Positions 28,171 through 37,395 of a DNA stretch of 64,000 nt are shown one piece after another (the first letter of the stretch is position 1; the number at the start of each line of letters is the position of its first letter). The stretch covers positions 1 to 64,000 of the forward strand of contig JARHVB010000008.1 of assembly GCA_029222685.1 (NCBI GenBank), given 5' to 3'. Under the pieces are notes generated by a model. It had not been told where the DNA came from. It saw only the letters and a list, made by a program, of their open reading frames with translations, and made no database searches. The DNA comes from Terripilifer ovatus (GTDB taxonomy: Bacteria > Pseudomonadota > Alphaproteobacteria > Rhizobiales > Beijerinckiaceae). A program made the position numbers and the translations under genes.

Positions 28171-28338
28171 ATGGCCAAGGCCGCCTCAATCAAGATCAAG
28201 CTTCTTTCGACCGCCGACACGGGCTTTTTCTACGTCACCAAGAAGAACGCCCGCACCAAGACCGAAAAGCTGTCGTACACAAAGTACGATCCGATCGCCA
28301 AGAAGCATGTCGAATTCAAGGAAACGAAGATCAAGTAA
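28171..28338 (+). CDS. rpmG: 50S ribosomal protein L33
   Basis: The 55-residue protein starts [20 protein letters not shown] and continues with [21 protein letters not shown], a clear L33. It lacks the Cys4 zinc motif, so it is the zinc-free form. It is followed by a hairpin. In related genomes I recall rpmG lying near pleD and rnr; here it is separated from both. Confidence 0.96.
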   Translation: MAKAASIKIKLLSTADTGFFYVTKKNARTKTEKLSYTKYDPIAKKHVEFKETKIK

Positions 28339-28369
28339 GCGCTTGATTTGTTTCTGATTGTATCTGCTG

Positions 28370-28393
28370 AACGAGGCGCCCGTCGCCTCGTTT
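28370..28393 (+). terminator. Terminator hairpin after rpmG
   Basis: AACGAGGCG (28370-28378) pairs perfectly with CGCCTCGTT (28384-28392) around a 5-nt loop and is followed by a short, interrupted T-rich stretch. Confidence 0.65.
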
Positions 28394-28496
28394 CGCGTTT
28401 CTGCGCCGGCCCTGTGGCATGACCGGCCGGCTTGCAATTTCCCCTCAGGCTCCGATCTATGCTCGGTTCGCCGTTCTTGGCGAAAGCGGAGCAGTC

Positions 28497-29216
28497 GTGG
28501 CCAAACCTCCAGATCCGAAAGCCGTCACGCCCGCCTCGCCTCCCGGCTCAGGCGCCGTCGATGCCTTTCTGAACAAGTTGAACAAGACGCCGGCCGTCCA
28601 TGCCGGTGCCGATCGCGGCCGGCTGATCTTCGCACTCGATGCCACCATGAGCAGGCAACCGACCTGGGACCTGGCGCAGAGCCTGCAGGGTCGCATGTTC
28701 GACACGGCGGCGGCGCTCGGCGGGCTTGACGTGCAACTGGTGTATTTTCGCGGCCTGAGCGAATGCCGCTCCTCGCGCTTCATCGCCAACGGCGTCGGCC
28801 TGGGCGATCTGATGTCGAAGATCAGCGTCAGCGGCGGCAATACCCAGATCGGCAAAGTGCTGAAACATGTACGTGAGGAAAGTCGTGCAAAGCGCGTCGG
28901 TGCCCTGGTTTATGTCGGTGACGCCATGGAAGAGAACGTCGACGATCTCTGCCGGATCGCCGGCGAACTGGGACTTCTCGGCCTCAAGGCTTTCATGTTT
29001 CACGAAGGCGCCGACCCTACAGCCGAAGCGGCGTTCCGCGAGATCGCCCGCCTGACCGGCGGCGCCTATGCGGCATTCGACGCCGCGGCGCCACGCAGGC
29101 TGGCCGAGCTGCTGTCGGCCGCGGCCGCCTATGCCGCCGGCGGCCGCAAGGCGCTGGAAAAAATCGCCGGTGAAGGCAGCGCGACGGCCCGCGCGCTGCT
29201 GGCACAGATGAAGTAG
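28497..29216 (+). CDS. VWA-domain protein
   Basis: The start is a GTG at 28497 with GGAG 5 nt upstream, giving 239 residues. The von Willebrand A fold begins RLIFALDATMSR, a DxTxS variant of the MIDAS metal site. Further blocks are LDVQLVYFRGLSECRSSRF, SGGNTQIGKVLKHVREES and VGALVYVGDAMEEN, the last giving a MIDAS-like aspartate. No signal peptide is seen, so it is probably cytoplasmic. The next gene, a J-domain membrane protein, starts 9 nt after its stop, so the two form an operon. Role unknown. Confidence 0.85.
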   Translation: MAKPPDPKAVTPASPPGSGAVDAFLNKLNKTPAVHAGADRGRLIFALDATMSRQPTWDLAQSLQGRMFDTAAALGGLDVQLVYFRGLSECRSSRFIANGVGLGDLMSKISVSGGNTQIGKVLKHVREESRAKRVGALVYVGDAMEENVDDLCRIAGELGLLGLKAFMFHEGADPTAEAAFREIARLTGGAYAAFDAAAPRRLAELLSAAAAYAAGGRKALEKIAGEGSATARALLAQMK

Positions 29217-29225
29217 AACACCCTC

Positions 29226-29966
29226 ATGGGCTTGCCGTTTCTTTTTATCTTTCTGATCGCCGTCATGGGCGCGCTATTGCTGTTGCGCAAGCTCGCCTAC
29301 ACGCCGCCCGCGGCCGTGGCGAAACTGGTCAAGCAGGTCGGCGGCGGCCTGTCGCTGGCCGCGGCCGTGTTCCTGCTGATGCGCGGACGTTGGGAAATCG
29401 CCGTGGGTGTCGGCGGCGTCGGCCTTTGGCTGCTGGGCCTGGCGCAGCCGCCCGAATGGGCGAAGCACCTGCACTGGCCGGGATCCGGCACAGGCGCGCC
29501 CAATGTCTCGAAAGTGCGGTCGGCCATGATCGCGATGGAACTCGACCACGATACCGGCGCCATCGAGGGCAGCGTCCTGGCGGGGGAATTCGCCGGCAGG
29601 CGGCTGGCGGAATTGACCCGCGAACAGGCCAGAGCTCTGTTGCGCGCCTGCATGGCGGACGATCTGGAGGGCGCGCGGCTACTCGAAGCGTATTTCGACC
29701 GCCGGTTCCCCGGCTGGCGTGACGCAGAGCAGGCGAATGGCCACGGGACCGGCGGACGTCCGCGCAGCGCTGCGGCTGCGATGTCCGAGGATGAAGCTTA
29801 TGAAGTCCTTGGGCTTCAGAAGGGGGCGAGCGCTGAAGACATTGCGCGGGCGCACCGCAACCTGATGAAGAAGCTCCATCCCGACCTCGGCGGCACGACG
29901 AGTCTTGCCGCTCGTATCAATGAGGCCAAGGACATTCTGATCCGCCGTCATACCCAGACTCCGTAA
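29226..29966 (+). CDS. Membrane-anchored DnaJ-domain protein
   Basis: The 246-residue protein starts with a transmembrane segment (LFIFLIAVMGALLLLRKL), has a second hydrophobic stretch (about residues 38-75), a middle region with DHDTGAIEGSVLAGEFAGRRL, and a C-terminal J domain containing YEVLGLQKGASAEDIARAHR and the HPD tripeptide in KKLHPDLGG. This is the TerB-less DjlA-like/Tim14-like layout in which a J domain is displayed from the membrane to recruit DnaK. It is in an operon with the VWA gene. Confidence 0.9.
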   Translation: MGLPFLFIFLIAVMGALLLLRKLAYTPPAAVAKLVKQVGGGLSLAAAVFLLMRGRWEIAVGVGGVGLWLLGLAQPPEWAKHLHWPGSGTGAPNVSKVRSAMIAMELDHDTGAIEGSVLAGEFAGRRLAELTREQARALLRACMADDLEGARLLEAYFDRRFPGWRDAEQANGHGTGGRPRSAAAAMSEDEAYEVLGLQKGASAEDIARAHRNLMKKLHPDLGGTTSLAARINEAKDILIRRHTQTP

Positions 29967-29997
29967 CCCATACTCATGCGTCAGCGTTCGACCCGGA

Positions 29998-31680
29998 TCA
30001 GTTGCGCGTGGTGAAGCAGGCGAAACCCGACCGTTTCAGTGATTTGCAGGCAGCCTCCGCCCCGTCTTCCGACAGGCCGGCAAAGCGGGCGCGCCATAGC
30101 GTCCCGCCGCCCTTCTGCACTTTCTCGGTGAACGGCTGCGCCGAGCCGAGGACCGACTTGCCCTGGGCGCGGGCGCGCGTCAGCAGGTTCTGCGCCTTTT
30201 CCTGATCGTCGGTGGCGCCGATCTGGATCATCAGACCGCTGCGTGCGGCGGCTGGACGCGGTGTTTCGCGGCTTGCGGTGTCGCGCGCATTGCGCTGGAT
30301 CGAGGAGGTCGGAATCGGCGCCGGCGGCGCGAATTTGGCGACTTTCGTTTCAGCTTTCGTATCGGCCTGTTTCGGTGCGGTCGGAGGCGCCGTATAGGCG
30401 GCTTTGGCGCGGGCCTCGGCGGCGGCTTCGCTGGAGCGCGGCCCCATGACCCAGCGCAAGGTCGACGGCGTCGAAGTCGAAGCCACCACCGGACGCGACG
30501 AGGTCGAACCATCGAGCACGACCGGAGCACCGCTGCGGGTGCCGGCATTGGCGATACGTTCTTCCGCTTTCGAACCCGATGAAATCACCGCCGGACGCGG
30601 CCGTTCTTCAGGGGCGTAAGCGCTGGACGACGCCAAGGTCACCGGCCGGCCGACCGGCGCCTCGGGACGCAGCATTTCGGCGGCGCGGACGGGCTCGGCA
30701 CGGACCGGCTCGGCGCGTGCCACTTCCACGGAGCGGGCCGGCGGGGGCTCACGGTCGATGGCATTGTTTTCGGCGATCATCGGCGCGGTGCGGCTGCGGG
30801 CGCCGCTGTCGATATTGTCTTCGACGAGCTGAGCCATGGCGCGGTCGCGCTGGGCCGTCGACCTGCCGCCGAGCACGACCGCGACGATACGCCTGCCGTC
30901 ACGCTTGGCCGACGTCAGCAGATTGAAGCCGGAAGCGCGCGTATAGCCGGTCTTGATGCCGTCGACGCCTTCGACGCCGCCGATCAGCCGGTTGTGATTG
31001 CGGATCGCCTGGCGACCGAAATAGAAGACGGGGGTCGAAAAATAAGGGTAATAGCGCGGAAAGCGCTCCTGGATCGCCCGGCCAAGTATGGTCAGGTCGT
31101 GCGCCGTCGTGATCTGGTCCGGATCGGGCAGGCCCGAGGCATTGGCGAAATTCGTGCGCGTCATCCCCAAAGCCCGCGCCTTGCGGGTCATCTGCGCCGA
31201 GAACGTCTCCTCGTCGCCGCCGAGCGCTTCTGCGATAGCGGCTGCGATATCGTTGGCCGAGCGCGTGACGACAGCTTTGATCGCGTCTTCGACGGCAATG
31301 GTCTGGCCCGGCCGCAGGCCCAGTTTGGTCGGCGGCATCGACGCGGCATGGGCGGAAATCGGGATCTCGCTGTCGAGACGAATTCGGCCGCGTTCAAGCT
31401 GTTCGAACAGCATGTACAGCGTCATGACCTTGGTCAGGGACGCCGGATGGCGCAGCGCATTTTCATTGACGGCGTAGAGCACCTTGCCGGAATTGGCATC
31501 GACGACCATGGCGGAAAACGGCGGCGAATAGGAATAAGTGGCCACGTGCCGGGCCGCATGCCTGCGATGCCGGGACCGGGCCTCGGCCGACGACACGAGC
31601 GAACTGGCGACGAGAACGGCCCCCAGACCGACAGCTACTTGAAACCCGGACCTTCTGGAAAATACGCTACGCAATGCCAT
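29998..31680 (-). CDS. D-alanyl-D-alanine carboxypeptidase (S11) with SPOR domain
   Basis: This is a penicillin-binding protein that trims the terminal D-Ala from peptidoglycan stem peptides. From the ATG at 31680 (GGTGGGA upstream) it has 560 residues: a signal peptide to about residue 34, the catalytic motifs Ser81-x-x-Lys84 (SLTK), Ser141-Ala-Asn143 and Lys243-Thr-Gly245, a long Pro/Ala-rich linker (about 290-480), and a C-terminal SPOR domain with MIQIGATDDQEKAQNLLTRA. SPOR domains bind denuded septal glycan, so it probably acts at the division site. DacA/DacC-like. Confidence 0.94.
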   Translation of the reverse strand: MALRSVFSRRSGFQVAVGLGAVLVASSLVSSAEARSRHRRHAARHVATYSYSPPFSAMVVDANSGKVLYAVNENALRHPASLTKVMTLYMLFEQLERGRIRLDSEIPISAHAASMPPTKLGLRPGQTIAVEDAIKAVVTRSANDIAAAIAEALGGDEETFSAQMTRKARALGMTRTNFANASGLPDPDQITTAHDLTILGRAIQERFPRYYPYFSTPVFYFGRQAIRNHNRLIGGVEGVDGIKTGYTRASGFNLLTSAKRDGRRIVAVVLGGRSTAQRDRAMAQLVEDNIDSGARSRTAPMIAENNAIDREPPPARSVEVARAEPVRAEPVRAAEMLRPEAPVGRPVTLASSSAYAPEERPRPAVISSGSKAEERIANAGTRSGAPVVLDGSTSSRPVVASTSTPSTLRWVMGPRSSEAAAEARAKAAYTAPPTAPKQADTKAETKVAKFAPPAPIPTSSIQRNARDTASRETPRPAAARSGLMIQIGATDDQEKAQNLLTRARAQGKSVLGSAQPFTEKVQKGGGTLWRARFAGLSEDGAEAACKSLKRSGFACFTTRN

Positions 31681-31880
31681 TATATTGTCCCACCACCGAA
31701 AAGCGCCGCTCTTTTCAGCTGCCTGCGGAGTGTTGCCGCAGCACAACATCGCAGCAGCGTAGTGGAATGCGGTTACGCGTCGGTTAACCGAAGGCTGCCG
31801 CAACCGATCAAAATTAAAAGGCATTCGGCGATAATGCGGGCGACCCTTCAGCGCCCTGCCGCTTCCGACGGCAGGAATTT

Positions 31881-31931
31881 TTGCATCGCAACATTTTTGA
31901 ATTGACATTTATTGTGCAATGCACATATAAA
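31881..31931 (+). promoter_or_regulatory. Phasin promoter with two TGC-N3-GCA operator-like sites
   Basis: A consensus sigma-70-type promoter has TTGACA at 31902-31907 and TATAAA at 31926-31931, spaced 18 bp. A perfect 13-nt palindrome, TGTGCAATGCACA (31913-31925), fills the spacer. A second palindrome, TTGCATCGCAA (31881-31891), lies upstream. Both contain TGC-N3-GCA and their centres are 33 bp apart, about three helical turns. This resembles PhaR-type operators that repress phasin genes in other alphaproteobacteria. Confidence 0.7.
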
Positions 31932-31997
31932 CGCCTGCACGTCAGGCAATCGGCCGCCCGCGGACTCGCGCACGACGGCCCAATTCAGGGGCAGATC

Positions 31998-32339
31998 ATG
32001 TTCAAAAGTTTTGAAGAGTTGCAGAGCTTCGGTAAAGATCAAGTCGAAGCCGCCACGGCCGCAAGCTCGGCTCTGACGAAGAGCCTGCAGGCGATCGCCA
32101 CTGAGACCAGCGACTATTCGAAGAAGTCCCTCGAGGCAGCCACCGCTGCTTTCGAAAAGATTGTCAGCTCGAAGTCCATCGACGCCGCCTTCCAGGCGCA
32201 GAGCGAATACGCCAAGTCGGCCTATGAATCTTTCGTCGCACAGAGCACCAAGATCGGCGAACTCTATACGGCGCTCGCCAAGGACGCCTTCAAGCCGGTT
32301 GAAGTCGCCGTCGCCAAGGTCCAGGCTGCCACGAAGTAA
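31998..32339 (+). CDS. Phasin family protein
   Basis: The 113-residue product starts MFKSFEELQSFGKDQVEA after AGGGG and is almost entirely helical and alanine-rich, with EKIVSSKSIDAAFQAQSEYAKSAYESFV, the core of the Phasin_2 family. Phasins coat polyhydroxyalkanoate granules and control their size. It is monocistronic, between a strong promoter with operator-like palindromes and an intrinsic terminator, as expected for an abundant protein induced when polymer is present. No pha synthesis genes are adjacent. Confidence 0.92.
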   Translation: MFKSFEELQSFGKDQVEAATAASSALTKSLQAIATETSDYSKKSLEAATAAFEKIVSSKSIDAAFQAQSEYAKSAYESFVAQSTKIGELYTALAKDAFKPVEVAVAKVQAATK

Positions 32340-32668
32340 TTTCGCGTCAGTCGGATAAGACGAATTTAATCACCAATTCTTTGCGCTCCGGCGATCATCG
32401 CCGAGGCGGCAGATTTGAAGCCTTCAAAGGTCCGGCATTTGCCGGGCCTTTTTTCGTTTTCGGTTCAGCACAAGATAAATCCGCGCATGGCGCGCGGTTG
32501 TTTGTGGCCGTTTCGTGATTAATTCACCCCTTTGGCGAAAGTGCAAGCCTGCCACTGGCGCAGGCTTTGCTTCGCTCCTAGATTACGGTGGTGCAGTGTC
32601 GAATAGGGGTTGCGGATGACCCAGGGATTGAAGGTAGACTTCAGGGGCCGAATCCAACGGAGGACTTC
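32340..32668. other. Spacer between phasin and clpS
   Basis: About 330 bases without a gene. It contains the phasin terminator (32427-32453) and, to the right, presumably the clpS promoter. No other element was recognised. Confidence 0.6.
32427..32453 (+). terminator. Rho-independent terminator of the phasin gene
   Basis: AGGTCCGGC (32427-32435) pairs with GCCGGGCCT (32440-32448) with one G-U pair and an ATTT loop, followed by six U. A textbook intrinsic terminator. Confidence 0.9.
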
Positions 32669-33199
32669 TTGAGTTTTCGGAAGACGAGCGAACCATACGT
32701 CTACGCCTCCAGAGCAGCTTTCGAGGCGGCCTCGCCGATGCCGTTGGAAGGGCGCTATCCGGGCGCGACCGTTCTCGCCGTATCCCGCAGTGCGTCTATC
32801 GAACCGCAATTGACAGCCAAGGACCCGATCAAGCGCCCGACAGCGGCGGATGAACCCAATAACCCCGCCAATAACGACAATAACGGCGGCGCCGGCGGCA
32901 ACGGATCCGGCACCGCCGTCATTACCAGAACCCGTACGCAGACCCGCAAGCCCAGCATGTACCGCGTGCTGCTGCTCAACGACGATTACACGCCGATGGA
33001 ATTCGTCGTGACGGTGCTGCGCCGCTATTTCAACAAGAACAATGAAGAAGCTACCAGCATCATGCTGCATGTCCATCAGCATGGTGTTGGGGAGTGCGGC
33101 ATCTACACATATGAGGTCGCCGAAACGAAAGTTACCCAAGTCATGGACTTCGCCCGCAAGCATCAGCATCCGCTGCAATGCATCATGGAAAAGAAGTAA
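32669..33199 (+). CDS. clpS: ATP-dependent Clp protease adaptor ClpS, long N-terminus
   Basis: ClpS delivers N-degron substrates to ClpAP. The C-terminal 85 residues are a full ClpS core: [20 protein letters not shown], the [23 protein letters not shown] strand-helix block and AXXHQHPLQC-type end. It precedes clpA by 11 bp. The start is uncertain. A TTG at 32669 has GGAGG 5 nt upstream and gives 176 residues; an ATG at 32738 gives 153. Either way there is an unusually long, Asn/Gly-rich N-terminal extension ([15 protein letters not shown]) before the core. Confidence 0.9.
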   Translation: MSFRKTSEPYVYASRAAFEAASPMPLEGRYPGATVLAVSRSASIEPQLTAKDPIKRPTAADEPNNPANNDNNGGAGGNGSGTAVITRTRTQTRKPSMYRVLLLNDDYTPMEFVVTVLRRYFNKNNEEATSIMLHVHQHGVGECGIYTYEVAETKVTQVMDFARKHQHPLQCIMEKK

Positions 33200-33210
33200 A
33201 AGGAGCCCCT

Positions 33211-35694
33211 ATGCCGTCGTTCTCAAGAAACCTCGAACAGACGTTGCACCGGGCTTTGGCGACAGCCAACGAACGCCGGCACGAATATGCGACGCTTGAA
33301 CATCTGTTGCTGAGCCTGATCGAGGATACCGATGCCTCTGCGGTCATGCGCGCCTGTTCCGTCGATCTTGATGCCTTGCGCAAGAGCCTGGTGAATTACA
33401 TCGACCATGAGCTCGCCAACCTTGCCACCAATGGCCGCGGCGACGAAGCCAAGCCCACCGCCGGCTTCCAGAGAGTCATCCAGCGCGCCGTCATCCACGT
33501 GCAGTCGTCGGGTCGCGAGGAAGTGACCGGCGCCAACGTGCTCGTCGCCATCTTCGCCGAGCGCGAAAGCCACGCCGCCTATTTCCTGCAGGAGCAGGAC
33601 ATGACGCGCTATGACGCCGTCAACTACATCAGCCATGGCATCGCCAAGCGACCCGGCATGTCCGACGGCTCGAAGACGCCGCGTGGCGCCGACGAGGAAG
33701 ACAATCAGCGCGGCGAACGTGGCGAAGGCCGCGACCAGGGCGACGGTAAGAAAAAGGAAGGCGCGCTCGAAGCCTATTGCGTCAACCTCAACAAGAAAGC
33801 CCGCGACGGACGCATCGACCCGCTGATCGGCCGTGAATCCGAGGTCCAGCGCACCATCCAGATCCTCTGCCGCCGGCAGAAGAACAATCCCCTGCTCGTC
33901 GGCGACCCCGGCGTCGGCAAGACCGCGATCGCCGAAGGCCTCGCCCGCAAGATCACCAAGGGCGAAGTGCCCGACGTGCTGGCGCGCGCGACGGTGTTCG
34001 CCCTCGACATGGGCACCCTGCTCGCCGGCACGCGCTACCGCGGCGATTTCGAAGAACGCCTGAAGCAGGTGATCAAGGAAATCGAACAGCACAAGAGCGC
34101 CATCCTGTTCATCGATGAAATCCATACGGTCATCGGCGCCGGCGCCACTTCCGGCGGTGCGATGGATGCCTCCAACCTGCTGAAGCCCGCCCTGTCGCAA
34201 GGCAGCCTGCGCTGCATCGGCTCGACGACCTACAAGGAATACCGTCAGTATTTCGAAAAGGACCGCGCGCTCGTGCGCCGCTTCCAGAAGATCGACGTCA
34301 ACGAGCCATCGGTGCCCGATTCCATCGAGATCATGAAAGGCCTCAAGCCCTATTTCGAGGAATTCCACCGGGTGCGTTACACCAATGACGCGATCAAGGC
34401 GGCGGTGGAATTGTCGGCCCGCTACATCCACGACCGCAAGCTGCCCGACAAGGCGATCGACGTGATCGACGAAACCGGCGCCAGCCAGATGCTGCTGCCC
34501 GAAGCCAAGCGCAAGAAGACGATCGGCACGAAGGAAGTCGAAGCCACCATCGCGACGATGGCGCGCATCCCGGCCAAGACCGTGTCGAAGGACGACGCCG
34601 AAGTGCTGCAGCATCTCGAAGAGACGCTGAAGCGCGTCGTCTACGGCCAGAACAAGGCAATAGCCGCCCTCTCCTCCGCCATCAAGCTGGCCCGTGCGGG
34701 CCTGCGTGACGGCGAGAAGCCGATCGGCAGCTACCTGTTCTCGGGCCCGACCGGCGTCGGCAAGACCGAAGTCGCGCGCCAGCTCTCGATCGCGCTGGGC
34801 GTCGAGCTCGTGCGCTTTGACATGTCCGAATATATGGAGCGCCACACGGTCAGCCGGCTCATCGGCGCGCCTCCGGGCTATGTCGGCTTCGACCAGGGTG
34901 GCCTCTTGACCGACGCCGTCGACCAGCATCCGCACTGCGTGCTGCTGCTCGACGAAATCGAGAAGGCGCATCCGGACCTGTTCAATATCCTTCTGCAGGT
35001 TATGGATCACGGCAAGCTCACCGATCACCATGGCAAGCAGATCGACTTCCGCAACGTCATCTTGATCATGACGACGAATGCGGGCGCGGCTGACATGGCG
35101 CGTGCGGCGTTCGGCTTCGCCGCCAAGAAGCGCGAGGGCGAGGATATCGAGGCGATCAATCGCATGTTTGCTCCCGAATTCCGCAACCGTCTCGACGCGA
35201 CCGTGCAGTTCGGCCATCTGCCGCGCGACGTCATCGCCCAGGTCGTGGATAAGTTCATCGCCCAGCTCGAAGCCCAGCTCGGCGACCGCAACGTGACCAT
35301 CGAACTAAGCGATGACGCCCGCAACTGGCTCATCGACAACGGCTATGACGAATCCATGGGCGCACGCCCGATGGCCCGTGTCATCCAGCAGCACATCAAG
35401 ACGCCGCTGGCCGACGAGGTCCTGTTCGGCCGGCTGAAAGGCAGCGGCGCCGTGCGGATCGTCGTGCAGGACGACGCCGAAACCGGCAAGAAGAAGCTCG
35501 CCTTCATCTTCCCGGAGGGGCCGGTCCTGCCGAAGCCGGATCGCGAAGTCGTCGAGGCCGGCAAGAAGAAGCGCGGTCCGCGCGAGGAACCTGAAGTGCG
35601 GCGCGCCAAGGCACGCGGTAAATCGGAGGAAGATGAGCAGGACAAGCCGGAAGAGGACAAGCCCGTCACCCCGTCCGAACCGCTGAAGAGCTAG
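33211..35694 (+). CDS. clpA: ATP-dependent Clp protease ATP-binding subunit ClpA
   Basis: ClpA is the hexameric AAA+ unfoldase of ClpAP. The 827-residue protein has the N-terminal double Clp repeat ([20 protein letters not shown]), a charged linker (about 160-190), AAA module D1 with GDPGVGKTA and [13 protein letters not shown], and module D2 with GPTGVGKTE and [12 protein letters not shown]. After the D2 small domain ([18 protein letters not shown]) comes an extended charged tail of about 70 residues rich in Lys and Glu, longer than in the E. coli protein. AAAGGAG precedes the ATG. Operon with clpS. Confidence 0.96.
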   Translation: MPSFSRNLEQTLHRALATANERRHEYATLEHLLLSLIEDTDASAVMRACSVDLDALRKSLVNYIDHELANLATNGRGDEAKPTAGFQRVIQRAVIHVQSSGREEVTGANVLVAIFAERESHAAYFLQEQDMTRYDAVNYISHGIAKRPGMSDGSKTPRGADEEDNQRGERGEGRDQGDGKKKEGALEAYCVNLNKKARDGRIDPLIGRESEVQRTIQILCRRQKNNPLLVGDPGVGKTAIAEGLARKITKGEVPDVLARATVFALDMGTLLAGTRYRGDFEERLKQVIKEIEQHKSAILFIDEIHTVIGAGATSGGAMDASNLLKPALSQGSLRCIGSTTYKEYRQYFEKDRALVRRFQKIDVNEPSVPDSIEIMKGLKPYFEEFHRVRYTNDAIKAAVELSARYIHDRKLPDKAIDVIDETGASQMLLPEAKRKKTIGTKEVEATIATMARIPAKTVSKDDAEVLQHLEETLKRVVYGQNKAIAALSSAIKLARAGLRDGEKPIGSYLFSGPTGVGKTEVARQLSIALGVELVRFDMSEYMERHTVSRLIGAPPGYVGFDQGGLLTDAVDQHPHCVLLLDEIEKAHPDLFNILLQVMDHGKLTDHHGKQIDFRNVILIMTTNAGAADMARAAFGFAAKKREGEDIEAINRMFAPEFRNRLDATVQFGHLPRDVIAQVVDKFIAQLEAQLGDRNVTIELSDDARNWLIDNGYDESMGARPMARVIQQHIKTPLADEVLFGRLKGSGAVRIVVQDDAETGKKKLAFIFPEGPVLPKPDREVVEAGKKKRGPREEPEVRRAKARGKSEEDEQDKPEEDKPVTPSEPLKS

Positions 35695-35722
35695 AGGCTT
35701 CAGCCGTCAATTGGTAGAAATC

Positions 35723-37126
35723 TCAGCGCTCCGGCTTCAAAGCCGGAGCGTCTGTGTCTCTGGCCTTCTTGATGAAGGCGATGGTACGATCCGTCGCCTG
35801 GGCCGAGAGACCCAGATATTTCTTCGGGTCGAGCCGTTCCGCGAGCTTCAATTCCTTGGCAGGCTCAGCAAGCTGCGGCCGCGCCTCGATCTCCTCGATC
35901 AGACTTGTGCCCTTGTCCCAGGCCGAGCGCGCCGCCAGCCGCACTTCTTCGTGCGCCGTATGCTTGCCGATCTTCTCGCCCAGAATGAACATTGCCTCTT
36001 CGGCCATGATCAGCCCATGGGTGCGGTCCAGATTGCGCGCCATGTTCTCCGGATGAACCTTCAACACATTGACCATCTCGATGGCGGCCTTGGTCGAACG
36101 CTCCATGGATGCGCTGATATCGCCCAGCGTATCGGCATTGGAGATTTGATCGCGCTCGTAGATCGAGATCATCCAGTCGAGCAGGATCTGCGCCTGGGCC
36201 GGCACCACACGCGACATCTGCACCAGGGTGCGCGAATAGTTCGGGTTCACCTTGTGCGGCATGGTCGATGATCCGACATTGGCCGTCGGTTCCTCGAGCT
36301 CGCCGAAGTCGTCGCCGAGCAGAAGGAACACCTCCTGCCCCATGCGGCCCAGCGATTTCGAGGTGATGGCCAGTATCTCGCCGTATTCGCCATACATGTC
36401 CCTGGCGCCCTTCCAGTCGGCTGGGAACGGCGCGCCCGTGCCCATGTCTTTGGCAACCTCGGCTTCCACCGCGAAAGCATCGCTGCCAAGCGCCGCGTAG
36501 CTGCCGACGGCGCCCGACAGCATGGCCGTGTTGGAGCGCTCGAGCCAGCTCTTAAGGCGTTCGATGTTGCGGCGGTTTTCCGCCAGCCAGGAACTGACCT
36601 TGACGCCGAAGGTGAATGGCAGCGCATGCCGGCCGACCGTGCGGCCGATCATCGGCGTGGCGCGATATTCGTGCGCCAGCTTTAACAATCCCTCTTCCAC
36701 GGCGCGCAGATCGGTGATGAAAATACGCGCCGCGTCGCGGCATTGGGCGAGTTGCACCGTGTCGTAGATATCCTGAGTGGTAGCGCCGTAATGCAGGTAC
36801 TCGCCTGCATCGCCCTGCGCGACCTTCGCCCAGACGTTGATGAGCGCCACGAGCGGGTGACCGACACGGCGCTGCTCCTCGGCAACGCGCTGCGGCAGCA
36901 CGAAGTCGATGCTTGCGGTGCGCTCGATTTCCTCCGCCGCGGTCTTGGGAATGATGCCCCGGCGCGCCTGCACCTTGGCCAGCGCCACTTCCATGCGCAT
37001 CAGCATCTGCTGCGTCGAGGCGCGGCTGAACAGCTCCGTCGCCGATTGCTGCGCATGGGCGCTTCCGGCGGCAAATGCCATGCCGAGGGCGGCAACAGCA
37101 GGAACGGCAATTCGAACCAGGCGCAT
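35723..37126 (-). CDS. Adenylosuccinate lyase-like fumarase-superfamily enzyme with a signal peptide
   Basis: The 467-residue protein has the superfamily signature GSSTMPHKVNPNYSR, the HYGATTQDIYDT block and GRTVGRHALPFTFG, as in adenylosuccinate lyase and carboxymuconate cycloisomerase. It also begins MRLVRIAVPAVAALG and continues to SAHAQQ, a clear Sec signal peptide with an AxA cleavage site, so it should be exported to the periplasm. That is unusual for this superfamily. It is probably not the housekeeping PurB. GGGAG lies upstream of the ATG at 37126; the adjacent GTG at 37129 is equally possible. The substrate is unknown. Confidence 0.85.
   Translation of the reverse strand: MRLVRIAVPAVAALGMAFAAGSAHAQQSATELFSRASTQQMLMRMEVALAKVQARRGIIPKTAAEEIERTASIDFVLPQRVAEEQRRVGHPLVALINVWAKVAQGDAGEYLHYGATTQDIYDTVQLAQCRDAARIFITDLRAVEEGLLKLAHEYRATPMIGRTVGRHALPFTFGVKVSSWLAENRRNIERLKSWLERSNTAMLSGAVGSYAALGSDAFAVEAEVAKDMGTGAPFPADWKGARDMYGEYGEILAITSKSLGRMGQEVFLLLGDDFGELEEPTANVGSSTMPHKVNPNYSRTLVQMSRVVPAQAQILLDWMISIYERDQISNADTLGDISASMERSTKAAIEMVNVLKVHPENMARNLDRTHGLIMAEEAMFILGEKIGKHTAHEEVRLAARSAWDKGTSLIEEIEARPQLAEPAKELKLAERLDPKKYLGLSAQATDRTIAFIKKARDTDAPALKPER
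35727..35750. terminator. Bidirectional hairpin at clpA/lyase convergent junction
   Basis: A perfect 10-bp stem, CGCTCCGGCT (35727-35736) and AGCCGGAGCG (35741-35750) with loop TCAA, lies within the last codons of the lyase and 33 bp after clpA. No long U-tract is present. Confidence 0.55.
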
Positions 37127-37395
37127 CACATCAATCTCCCGAAATTGACGCCGTCCATGGCGTTCAACGCGCGACGCGGCAAGACAACGACCATCGATTG
37201 CCGCCGACGCTCAACAGCTTGTCGACGATGGCGGCGATTTGTTGGCCGGATATTGGCCGATGCGACGTTTGCCGCACGGTTATGCCTCCCGGTTTCTTAT
37301 GTTATCTGGAGGATTAAACGAGCCGCGCCGGGATTTTGCAAGAAATGTCGTTGCCGCCGTCATATCCCAGCTAGAGACCAAAGCCAGAGATTTGC
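37127..37395. other. Divergent spacer between the lyase and azlC
   Basis: About 270 bases; presumably both promoters. No gene, repeat or clear operator was recognised. Confidence 0.4.

Noticed and set aside
33223-35217. Long minus-strand open frame over clpA
   Set aside because: Shadow of clpA; no motifs.
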